From: Paracoccaceae bacterium
Lineage (GTDB): Bacteria > Pseudomonadota > Alphaproteobacteria > Rhodobacterales > Rhodobacteraceae
Assembly (NCBI GenBank): GCA_023254015.1
Contig: JALQYS010000474.1
Span: 1 to 41,618 of the forward strand
Length of the DNA stretch: 41,618 nt
Direction of reading: 5' to 3'
Positions 16,331 through 24,509 of this stretch are shown here, piece by piece (positions within the stretch are counted from its first letter, which is position 1; the number at the start of each line of letters is the position of its first letter). The notes below the pieces were generated by a model. The model saw only the letters and a list, made by a program, of their open reading frames with translations, ran no database searches and was not told the DNA's origin. Both the position numbers and the translations under genes were made by a program.

Positions 16331-16920
16331 CAGCCTTTCTTCTCGGTCTCACCGGCTCCATCGGCATGGGAAAATCCACCACCGCCGCCATGTTCGCCGC
16401 CGAGGGTCTGCCGGTCTGGGATGCCGACGCCGCGGTGCACCGGGTTTATGGCGTGGGGGGGGCAGCTGTCGGCCCTATTGCCGCTTTGTGCCCGCAGGCC
16501 CTCTCCCCTCAAGGCCTTGACCGCGGGGCACTGAAAGACTGGATCGCGCGGGATGCAACCGCTCTGGCCCGGATCGAATCCATTGTGCACCCGCTGGTAT
16601 CAGCGGATCGCGACGCTTTCATCAACGCAGCCACCGCCGATATCGTCGTGCTCGACATACCCCTGCTCTTTGAAAAGGGCACTGAGGCGCAGATGGACGC
16701 AACGCTGCTTTGCACTGCCCCTCACTCTCTTCAAAAGGCCCGTGTCCTTGCCCGGGGAACCATGACGGAAAGCCAGTTAGAGACGATTCTGGCCCGCCAG
16801 ATGCCCGACGCTGAAAAGCGCGCCCGCGCCACGCATATCGTGGAAACCCTGTCCATCGACAGCACACGCGCCTATGTGAAGGCCCTCATTTCCCACATTC
16901 GGGCGCAACACCATGCGTGA
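16327..16920 (+). CDS. coaE: dephospho-CoA kinase
   Basis: Catalyses the last step of coenzyme A synthesis, phosphorylation of the 3'-hydroxyl of dephospho-CoA. The 197-residue product is family length. The P-loop GSIGMGKST lies at 10-18, the WDADAAVHRVY substrate segment at about 36-46, and IESIVHPLV and LDIPLLFEKG follow as in all CoaE proteins. It starts in the ATGA overlap with aroE and its last 8 nt overlap dnaQ. Confidence 0.96.
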   Translation: MTAFLLGLTGSIGMGKSTTAAMFAAEGLPVWDADAAVHRVYGVGGAAVGPIAALCPQALSPQGLDRGALKDWIARDATALARIESIVHPLVSADRDAFINAATADIVVLDIPLLFEKGTEAQMDATLLCTAPHSLQKARVLARGTMTESQLETILARQMPDAEKRARATHIVETLSIDSTRAYVKALISHIRAQHHA

Positions 16921-17611
16921 AATCGTTCTCGATACCGAAACCACCGGCTTTGAACCCTCGGAAGGGCACCGCATCGTCGAAATCGGCGCGGTGGAGCTGT
17001 TCAACCACATGCCAACTGGCCGGACCTATCACCAATACATCAACCCCGAACGCCAGATGCCCCGAGAGGCGTTCGAGGTTCACGGCCTTGGCGATGACTT
17101 CCTGCGCGACAAGCCGGTTTTCCGGGCCATCGGCCGCGCCTTTCTCGACTTTATCGGCGATGCCAAACTGGTCATCCACAACGCCGCTTTCGACGTCAAA
17201 TTCCTGAACTTCGAACTGAAGCTTATTGGTCTGCCGACCATCGACTGGTCGCGCGCGATCGACACGCTCGCCATTGCGCGGCAGAAATTCCCCGGTTCCC
17301 CTGCCTCGCTTGACGCCCTTTGTCGCCGCTTTGGCGTTGACAACTCGGCCCGCGAAAAACATGGCGCGCTTCTCGATAGTGAAATCCTGGCCGAGGTCTA
17401 TCTGGAACTGATCGGCGGTCGGCAGCCCGATTTCGGCCTGGCAAGCCAGCCCGCCAAATCCGCATCTGGCACGACGGGGGTTGTCGATGACTGGCGTCCT
17501 CGCCCCCGCCCCGAGCCCCTGCCCCCGCGCCTGACCGAGGACGAGGCCGCCGCCCATGCCGCTTTCGTTGCAAAACTGGGCGATGGCGCCATCTGGGCCA
17601 AGCGCACATGA
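16913..17611 (+). CDS. dnaQ: DNA polymerase III epsilon subunit (3'-5' proofreading exonuclease)
   Basis: Proofreads during chromosome replication as part of the Pol III core. The DEDDh nuclease residues are all visible: Asp7 and Glu9 (LDTETTG), Asp94 (HNAAFDVKFLNFEL), His150 and Asp155 (KHGALLDSE). It has 232 residues; the Pro/Arg-rich C-terminal tail would contact the alpha subunit. It overlaps coaE by 8 nt and ends just before a shared terminator facing secB. The same order is found next to the origin in many alphaproteobacteria. Confidence 0.96.
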   Translation: MREIVLDTETTGFEPSEGHRIVEIGAVELFNHMPTGRTYHQYINPERQMPREAFEVHGLGDDFLRDKPVFRAIGRAFLDFIGDAKLVIHNAAFDVKFLNFELKLIGLPTIDWSRAIDTLAIARQKFPGSPASLDALCRRFGVDNSAREKHGALLDSEILAEVYLELIGGRQPDFGLASQPAKSASGTTGVVDDWRPRPRPEPLPPRLTEDEAAAHAAFVAKLGDGAIWAKRT

Positions 17612-17640
17612 AAAAACCGGCCCATAGGGCCGGTTCTTGT
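17612..17640. terminator. bidirectional intrinsic terminator between dnaQ and secB
   Basis: A 9-bp perfect stem, AACCGGCCC (17615-17623) and GGGCCGGTT (17627-17635), has a 3-nt loop. On the minus strand it is followed by TTTTTT, a textbook terminator for secB; on the plus strand the tail is CTTGT, weaker, for dnaQ. Confidence 0.85.
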
Positions 17641-17659
17641 CTGTCATCCCAAAGCGGCT

Positions 17660-18145
17660 TCAGTTTGCCGGGGTCTGGGCCTGCTGGGCCTGTGCCCGCC
17701 GCACCATTTCCTGCCGGTAAAGGGCCAGGAAATCCACCGTGTCGATGTTCAGGGGCGGGAAACCACCATCCCGCGTCAGGTCCGAGATGATCCGCCGCAC
17801 AAAGGGGAACAACATGCGCGGGCATTCGATCAGCAGGAAGGGGTGCAGCTGCTCTTCCGGCACGCCCTCAACCTGGAAAACACCGCCGTAATCAACCTCC
17901 AGAAGGAACAGCGTGTCGCCATTGGCTTTGTTCTTCGAGGTGACCTTGTATTTCGTGATGACCTCGAACTGATGGTCCGCCTGCCGCTTGCGCGCATCAA
18001 GGCTGACCGCAACCTGGATGTCCGGCTGCACGTCGGTCCCTGAAATGCCCTTCTGGGCCACGATGTTTTCAAACGACATGTCGCGCACGAACTGCGCCAG
18101 GACAGACATCTTTACTTGCGGGGTCGCGCCGTTTTCTTCGGCCAT
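17660..18145 (-). CDS. secB: protein-export chaperone SecB
   Basis: Tetrameric cytoplasmic chaperone that holds preproteins unfolded and passes them to SecA. From the ATG at 18145 (after CAGGAGTGAAGGCG) it is 161 residues. Family features: QFVRDMSFENI near the N-terminus, EVDYGGVFQVEGV, and IECPRMLFPFVRRIISDLTRDGGFPPLNIDTVDF, split here by family-conserved positions. The Gln/Ala-rich C-terminus is common. A GTG three codons upstream overlaps the ribosome-binding site and is less likely. It lies downstream of fxsA on the same strand. Confidence 0.96.
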   Translation of the reverse strand: MAEENGATPQVKMSVLAQFVRDMSFENIVAQKGISGTDVQPDIQVAVSLDARKRQADHQFEVITKYKVTSKNKANGDTLFLLEVDYGGVFQVEGVPEEQLHPFLLIECPRMLFPFVRRIISDLTRDGGFPPLNIDTVDFLALYRQEMVRRAQAQQAQTPAN

Positions 18146-18202
18146 CGCCTTCACTCCTGTTGAACCGGTTTGCAGCAGTCCTAGCAGGTCCGTGATGGCG
18201 TC

Positions 18203-18646
18203 TCAATCCTGCGTCCACTTTGACGGCGGCAATCGCTGATCGACAGGATGCCGCACTTCTTCAAAGCTGCCTTCCACCACATCATCCGTCGTTTGCCGCC
18301 CCCGAAAGACAAAGCCCTGTGCCGCCAGCCGTTGACCCAAGACCAGCACCACAAACCGCTGTACCCATGGCACAAGAAGCAAAAGACCCAGAAAGCTGGA
18401 CAGAAAGCCCGGAACAATCAACAAGATCGCGGCGATCATCGACAGACCAAGCCCGGTCACTTGCACCACGGCATTGCCCCTTGGCCGACCAATCCGGCCA
18501 CCCCGCCGCAAGATCGCCACGCCAAGGAAGGCCGAAGCCAGCACAAGGCCGATCGTCAGCCACAGACCCAAGGCCGCCCCCAAGGTCACGAAAAGCCCGA
18601 TCTCGATCAGCGGCCAAACCAGAAACAGCGCAATCGCCTTCATCAT
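18203..18646 (-). CDS. fxsA: FxsA family membrane protein
   Basis: Small inner-membrane protein named for suppressing F-plasmid exclusion of phage T7 in E. coli when overexpressed; its normal role is unknown. Two adjacent ATGs (18646, 18643) after GAGGGCG allow either start; the longer form is 147 residues. Hydrophobic segments at about residues 3-20, 24-45 and 65-95, the IEIGLFVTLG motif and a soluble, acidic C-terminal tail fit FxsA. A much longer open frame continues upstream but is antisense to the Tim44-like, mltA and smr genes and is not coding. It is divergent from the Tim44-like gene (about 105 nt) and upstream of secB. Confidence 0.9.
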   Translation of the reverse strand: MMKAIALFLVWPLIEIGLFVTLGAALGLWLTIGLVLASAFLGVAILRRGGRIGRPRGNAVVQVTGLGLSMIAAILLIVPGFLSSFLGLLLLVPWVQRFVVLVLGQRLAAQGFVFRGRQTTDDVVEGSFEEVRHPVDQRLPPSKWTQD

Positions 18647-18751
18647 CGCCCTCAAATCCGCGGCAAACTGGACTTGCGCCGCACCAGCCCCTACATAGGC
18701 ATGCAACGTCCGATCCACCAACCCATCGGGCCAATTTGATCCGAGGTCGAT

Positions 18752-19411
18752 ATGAACTCTTCGCTTTTGCAACTTCTGGTTCTGGCCGGAATTGCGGTCT
18801 TTCTGATCCTGAAGCTGCGGTCGGTCCTTGGCTCGCGCGAGGGGTTCGAAAAACCGCCGCTGCCGGCAGATCAGGCGCCCACGCGCGTGAAGCGCAACTT
18901 CGAAGTTATCGAAGGCGGCCCTGATCGTGACATCATCGATCACGTTCCCGAGGGGTCCGCCGCCGCCCGCGCGCTGGCGCAGATGAAACAGGCCGAGCCC
19001 AGTTTTTCGGTTGCCGATTTCCTCAAGGGGGCCCGCGGGGCCTATGAGATGATCCTCATGGCCTTTGAGCGTGGCGATATTGACGCGATCCGCCCCTTCC
19101 TCAGCGACGAGGTCGAGGCCAGTTTCACCCAAGCCATAAACGCCCGTGAACGCGAGGGCCTGACGGTTGAGGCGAATTTTGTCGGTCTGCGCGAATTGGC
19201 GATTGAAGAAGCCGAATATGACGCCGCCAGCCGCACAGCCGAAGTCACCGTGCGCTTTACGGGCGAGTTGACTTCGGTCGTTCGCAATGCGGCGGGTGAG
19301 GTGGTCGATGGCCACCCGACCAGCGTGAAACGCCAACGCGAAGCGTGGACCTTTGCCCGCCGGATGGGTGTGCAAGATCCGAACTGGCAGCTTGTGGCCA
19401 CCGGCGACTGA
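18752..19411 (+). CDS. Tim44-like domain membrane protein (TimA-type)
   Basis: Bacterial relative of mitochondrial Tim44, the matrix protein that tethers the import motor; its bacterial role is uncertain but linked to the cell envelope. It has 219 residues: one N-terminal membrane helix at about 4-22 (LLQLLVLAGIAVFLILKL), a charged linker, then the Tim44 domain at about 75-217 (FLKGARGAYEMILMAFERGD, RPFLSDEVEASF). The start follows CCGAGGTCGAT. It is the first gene of a likely operon with mltA and the Smr gene, an order common in alphaproteobacteria. Confidence 0.9.
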   Translation: MNSSLLQLLVLAGIAVFLILKLRSVLGSREGFEKPPLPADQAPTRVKRNFEVIEGGPDRDIIDHVPEGSAAARALAQMKQAEPSFSVADFLKGARGAYEMILMAFERGDIDAIRPFLSDEVEASFTQAINAREREGLTVEANFVGLRELAIEEAEYDAASRTAEVTVRFTGELTSVVRNAAGEVVDGHPTSVKRQREAWTFARRMGVQDPNWQLVATGD

Positions 19412-19420
19412 CGCGGAGCG

Positions 19421-20446
19421 ATGCGTGCCCTTCTTGCCCTTTGCCTTGCGGCGTTGGCCATGACCGGGGCAACCAAAGCCCCGGCACAGATGCTGCATTT
19501 CGAGGCCTTGGATGGCTGGGAAACAGACGATCACCGCGCGGCGTTGACGGCCTTTCTGGAAACCTGCGACAAGCTGACAGATCCGGATTGGCGCCCGATC
19601 TGCGCCTTTGCCGCCGACGCCGGGGCCTCTGACGCCTCGGCCAAGGCTTTTTTTGAATTGTTCTTCAAGCCCGTCATCATCGGCACGCCCCCGGCCCTGT
19701 TCACCGGCTATTACGAACCAGAACTGAACGGCTCGCTCACCCGATCCTCGCGCTTCGCCTATCCGATCTACCGCAAGCCGCCGGAATTGATCGAAGGTCA
19801 GGTCTATCTTGACCGCGCTGCAATCGAGGCGGGCGCCCTGCGCGGCCGCGGGCTGGAACTCGCCTGGCTGGAAGATCCGGTGGAGTTGTATTTCCTGCAA
19901 GTTCAGGGCTCGGGCCGCATCCGCCTTCCTGACGGGCGGGTGATGCGCGTCGGGTACGGCGGCAAGAACGGGCATCCCTATCGGTCGGTCGGGGCCGAGA
20001 TGATCCGCCGTGGCACCCATACGCCAGATGAGGTTTCCGCCCAGGAGATCAAGGCCTGGGTCCGGCGGAGCGGCAGCAGTGGCAGCGCCATGCTCAACCA
20101 CAACCCGTCTTATGTGTTCTTCCGCAAGCTGGATGAACTGCCGGCCGACAAGGGGCCCATCGGGGCCATGGGCCGTTCGATCACCCCGCTCCGCTCTGTC
20201 GCCATCGATCCTGACTATACCCCCCTTGGCGCCCCGGTCTGGATCGAGAAAGACGGTGCCGATCCCTTGCGTCGCCTGATGGTCGCGCAGGACACCGGCG
20301 GGGCGATCAAGGGGATGCAGCGGGCGGATATCTTCTATGGCACAGGCGATGCGGCTGGGAATGCCGCCGGAACGGTCAAGGATGGAGGGCGGATGATCGT
20401 GCTTTTGCCCATCGACCGCGCCTATGCCATGCTGCCGGAGGGCTGA
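19421..20446 (+). CDS. mltA: membrane-bound lytic murein transglycosylase A
   Basis: Cleaves peptidoglycan strands, giving 1,6-anhydro-muropeptides. The 341-residue product starts with a signal peptide (MRALLALCLAALAMTGATKAPAQ, cut at about residue 22); no lipobox Cys follows, so it is likely periplasmic rather than a lipoprotein. MltA hallmarks: TGYYEPELNGS, the VQGSGRIRLPDG segment and, in the C-terminal 3D domain, QDTGGAIKG with the catalytic Asp region and ADIFYGTGDAAG. It lies 9 nt after the Tim44-like gene and 3 nt before the Smr gene. It could feed the AmgK/MurU recycling enzymes encoded 11 kb away. Confidence 0.94.
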   Translation: MRALLALCLAALAMTGATKAPAQMLHFEALDGWETDDHRAALTAFLETCDKLTDPDWRPICAFAADAGASDASAKAFFELFFKPVIIGTPPALFTGYYEPELNGSLTRSSRFAYPIYRKPPELIEGQVYLDRAAIEAGALRGRGLELAWLEDPVELYFLQVQGSGRIRLPDGRVMRVGYGGKNGHPYRSVGAEMIRRGTHTPDEVSAQEIKAWVRRSGSSGSAMLNHNPSYVFFRKLDELPADKGPIGAMGRSITPLRSVAIDPDYTPLGAPVWIEKDGADPLRRLMVAQDTGGAIKGMQRADIFYGTGDAAGNAAGTVKDGGRMIVLLPIDRAYAMLPEG

Positions 20447-20449
20447 GCC

Positions 20450-21061
20450 ATGGTTCGCCGTCGGTCGCTGCGCCCCGAGGAACAAGAAGTCTGGGCTGCC
20501 GTTGCCCGCACGGCCCGGCCCATGCACCCGGGCCGCCAGTTGTTCCTGAAAGAGGTCGAAACGCCCGCCCATGCCGTGCCCCTCCACCCCGAGGCGCCCG
20601 ACCCTCAGGGCCATGCCCACCCGCGCGTGCCGCTGTTCCGTCTGGGCGAAAAGACCAAGGCAACAACCCGGATCGATCTGACGCCCTCGCCGTCCGAAGC
20701 GCTCGCAGCCGCGCCCTTGCAGATGGATGCCAAGACCCACGGCAAGATGACAAAGGGCAAGCTGATGCCCGAGGCCCGGCTTGACCTGCACGGCATGACC
20801 CTTTCCGAGGCGCATCCCGAACTGATCCGTTTCGTCCTGAATGCCCAGTCCGATGGGTTGCGTCTGGTGCTGGTCATCACCGGCAAGGGCAAACGCGGCG
20901 AGGATATCGGCCCGATCCCCCAACGCATGGGTGTTTTGCGCCATCAGGTGCCGCACTGGTTGCGTCTGCCGCCCTTGGGACAGGCCGTCTTGCAGGTGGC
21001 CGAAGCCCATCTGCGCCACGGCGGTTCGGGTGCCTATTACGTCTATCTGCGTCGCCGCTGA
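20450..21061 (+). CDS. Smr/MutS2-C domain protein
   Basis: Protein of unknown role with a C-terminal Smr domain, a fold with nuclease or RNA-binding activity in other proteins. It has 203 residues; the first 100 are basic, Pro-rich and probably flexible. The Smr domain spans about 105-203, with LDLHGMT (the conserved D-x-H-G motif) and VITGKGKRG, and ends in AYYVYLRRR. It starts 3 nt after mltA. Its stop abuts the stop of the convergent hydrolase gene with no spacer, and I see no terminator there, so the two transcripts probably overlap. Confidence 0.9.
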   Translation: MVRRRSLRPEEQEVWAAVARTARPMHPGRQLFLKEVETPAHAVPLHPEAPDPQGHAHPRVPLFRLGEKTKATTRIDLTPSPSEALAAAPLQMDAKTHGKMTKGKLMPEARLDLHGMTLSEAHPELIRFVLNAQSDGLRLVLVITGKGKRGEDIGPIPQRMGVLRHQVPHWLRLPPLGQAVLQVAEAHLRHGGSGAYYVYLRRR

Positions 21062-22162
21062 TTACTGGTTCACGCCCGCCGCAATCTGGGCCACCGGAGT
21101 CAGCACGATCTGCGTGGCATTCTGCACCGACATCACCACACCTGAGACCAGACCCACGCGCCGCGCCCGGTCATCCTCGAACGCTCCTTCGATCTGGCCC
21201 ACGCTGTCGATCAGCTTTATCAGGGCCGGGCTGTCGCCCAAGGTGAAATGCCCCGCCCCCTCACTGAACTCGCTGACATCCAGAAAGGTGACTTTCAGGT
21301 CGGCCACTTTCGACACATCCGACAAGGATCCCAGCCGTTCGGTCTGGCCCGTCAGCCGCGCCGACAGGCCCAGCATCCTGTCGCGGTCCGAGCCGACGAT
21401 CAGGAAGGGCTGCGGCAACTCCTTCATCGCACGGGCCTGCGAGCGAAAGACCTCTACGTCGATATCCGGGGAAATCAGGATTACCCCTGCCAGACGGTCA
21501 AGCGCCGGGCCCTTGCCGCGAATGGCGCTTTGGCGCAGGGCCTCCATGGCCAGGTTTGACCCCATGGAATGTGCCACCAGCAGAATGCGGCGCGCGCCGG
21601 CAGCGGCCACTTCATTGATCAGCGCCTCCAGCCCGTCGCGGGCGAACATTGCTGAATCACGGTCATAGACATAGCCAAGCGGCTTGGCCGCCGATGGCCA
21701 GGCATAGTGCACCACAGCCCCCGGCAGTTCCAGATCGTGCGAAAACTGCGCGATGCGATACAGGCCTTCCGAAAAGTTGTTGTTGTAGCCGTGAACAAAG
21801 ATCACCGCTTCATTGCCATGGACTGCCAATTGCCGCTTCAGATCGGCGCGGAAAGCGTCATCCTGCGGATAGAGCACTTCTTTTGTCGTCAGGAAATGCC
21901 GCGTGGCGTCAGGTTTTTCAAACCGGCTGGGCCAGTTGATCTCGCCCGGTTCGCGTCTTGGCGGGATCGAGATGTCATAACGGGCAAAGCGCATTTCCTC
22001 TGACCGTTCCGGCCCAAAGCCGCCTGCCGTCATCTCGCGCGTCGTGCCGATGAACACCGGGGTCACATCTCCCACCGCTGCCGCCGATGGGTCATAGCTG
22101 ATGGTGCCGCGCGGAGTGCAGGCGACAAGCAGGCTCAGGGCAAGGGCGAGGGTGATCCGCAA
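21062..22162 (-). CDS. alpha/beta hydrolase (DUF900 type), predicted lipoprotein
   Basis: Predicted envelope esterase or lipase-like enzyme with unknown substrate. The only start that keeps the signal peptide is TTG at 22162, after TTAGGTAAG. The signal ends in a lipobox LVAC with Cys15, so it is probably lipid-anchored. The hydrolase core begins with the oxyanion region FVHGYNNNF, then the nucleophile elbow AHSMGSN (Ser in G/A-H-S-x-G) and ends with GAGHFTLGDSP, which supplies the likely catalytic His; an acidic residue in ISPDIDVEVF or the SDRDRML segment may complete the triad. 366 residues. It is 9 nt after hslU and may share its transcript. Confidence 0.85.
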   Translation of the reverse strand: MRITLALALSLLVACTPRGTISYDPSAAAVGDVTPVFIGTTREMTAGGFGPERSEEMRFARYDISIPPRREPGEINWPSRFEKPDATRHFLTTKEVLYPQDDAFRADLKRQLAVHGNEAVIFVHGYNNNFSEGLYRIAQFSHDLELPGAVVHYAWPSAAKPLGYVYDRDSAMFARDGLEALINEVAAAGARRILLVAHSMGSNLAMEALRQSAIRGKGPALDRLAGVILISPDIDVEVFRSQARAMKELPQPFLIVGSDRDRMLGLSARLTGQTERLGSLSDVSKVADLKVTFLDVSEFSEGAGHFTLGDSPALIKLIDSVGQIEGAFEDDRARRVGLVSGVVMSVQNATQIVLTPVAQIAAGVNQ

Positions 22163-22171
22163 AAGGCTTAC

Positions 22172-23466
<1,295 letters not shown>

Positions 23467-23470
<4 letters not shown>

Positions 23471-24024
23471 TTCGCGATGGTCTCCACCGTCAGGTTGCCA
23501 TTGGTGTACACGCAGATATCAGCCGCAATCGCCATGGCCTTGCGGGCGATCTCTTCTGCGGGCAGATCGGTTTGCATAAGCCCGCGCGCGGCGGCCAGCG
23601 CAAAATTTCCGCCCGATCCTATGGCAGCCACGTCATGTTCCGGCTCCAGGACATCGCCCGCGCCGGTAATGACGAAAAGATCGGCGCCATCGGTGACGAT
23701 CAGCATGGCCTCGAGGTTGCGCAGGTATTTGTCCATGCGCCAGTCCTTAGCCAGCTCTACACAGGCACGCGCCAACTGACCCGGGGCGGATTCCAGCTTT
23801 TTCTCCAGCCTTTCCAGCAGGGTAAAGGCATCGGCCGTTGATCCCGCAAAGCCGCAGACCACACCGTGACCACCGGGCGACAGCCGGCGCACCTTGCGGG
23901 CTGTTCCCTTGATGACGGTATTGCCCAGCGAAACCTGCCCATCGCCTGCCACCACAACCTGTCCGCCCCGCCGCACCGCCAGAATGGTCGTGCCGTGCCA
24001 GCCGGGGAATTTGTCGTCCGCCAT
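23467..24024 (-). CDS. hslV: HslUV protease peptidase subunit HslV (ClpQ)
   Basis: Proteasome-like Thr protease that forms the double hexamer of the HslUV complex. From the ATG at 24024, after GATGGAGAGACCC, it is 185 residues. A short propeptide (MADDKFPGWHG) would be removed to expose Thr12 as the N-terminal nucleophile (TTILAVRR). The GDGQVSLG segment, CGFAGSTADAF and AIGSGGNFALAAA match the family. Upstream in-frame starts (TTG at 24048, ATG at 24036) would add residues without better ribosome-binding sites. It overlaps hslU and is separated from trxA by a terminator hairpin. Confidence 0.97.
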
Positions 24025-24073
24025 GGGTCTCTCCATCGTTTGGGCCAATATGAAAGCGCGGATCGGAAAACAA

Positions 24074-24099
24074 AAGGGCGGCCGCGATGGACCGCCCTT
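24074..24099 (-). terminator. intrinsic terminator downstream of trxA
   Basis: AAGGGCGG (24074-24081) and CCGCCCTT (24092-24099) form an 8-bp perfect stem with a 10-nt loop. On the minus strand the stem is followed by TTGTTTTCC, a T-rich tail, so it should end the trxA transcript before hslV. Confidence 0.75.
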
Positions 24100-24120
24100 C
24101 CGGATGAGGTTTTCCGCCGA

Positions 24121-24447
24121 TCAGATTGCCGACTGAATCCAGTTGGCCAGCGCCGCCTTGGGGGCCGCGCCGATCTTGTTCGACACCACCTGCCCATCCT
24201 TGAACAGGAACAGCGCCGGAATGCCGCGAACGCCCAACACGGCCGGGCTGTCGGGGTTTTCGTCTACGTTGACCTTCACGATCTTGACCTTGCCGGCGTA
24301 TTCTGCAGCCAGTTCTTCAAGCGCCGGGCCGATCTGGCGGCACGGTCCGCACCATTCGGCCCAGAAATCGACCACGACGGGAATATCCGACTTGCGCACT
24401 TCGGCGTCGAAGGTTGCATCGGTGACGGCGACGGTATTGGCACCCAT
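24121..24447 (-). CDS. trxA: thioredoxin 1
   Basis: General dithiol reductant of the cytoplasm, reducing ribonucleotide reductase and other proteins. 108 residues with the classical active site WCGPC (Cys33, Cys36), the buried Asp27 in VVVDFWA and the cis-Pro loop RGIPALFLF. The start ATG at 24447 follows CTCGGGAGTCCCGCC. It is 58 nt downstream of addA on the same strand, but its own promoter match in that gap suggests separate expression; in photosynthetic Rhodobacteraceae thioredoxin also affects pigment synthesis. Confidence 0.97.
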   Translation of the reverse strand: MGANTVAVTDATFDAEVRKSDIPVVVDFWAEWCGPCRQIGPALEELAAEYAGKVKIVKVNVDENPDSPAVLGVRGIPALFLFKDGQVVSNKIGAAPKAALANWIQSAI

Positions 24448-24480
24448 GGCGGGACTCCCGAGAAAAAATATCAGGAACCA

Positions 24481-24509
24481 AAGCTAGGGAACTGGGGCCG
24501 GAAGGTCAA
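24481..24509 (-). promoter_or_regulatory. predicted sigma-70-type promoter of trxA
   Basis: On the minus strand TTGACC (24509-24504, 5/6) is followed by a 17-nt spacer and TAGCTT (24486-24481, 3/6). The -35 hexamer overlaps the addA stop codon. A start near 24474 would give a 27-nt leader with the ribosome-binding site. Confidence 0.5.

Noticed and set aside
18203..21019. A 938-codon open frame on the minus strand
   Set aside because: Only its last 147 codons (FxsA) are coding; the rest is antisense to the Tim44-like, mltA and Smr genes and has shadow-type composition (Gly/Gln/His-rich, no domain).
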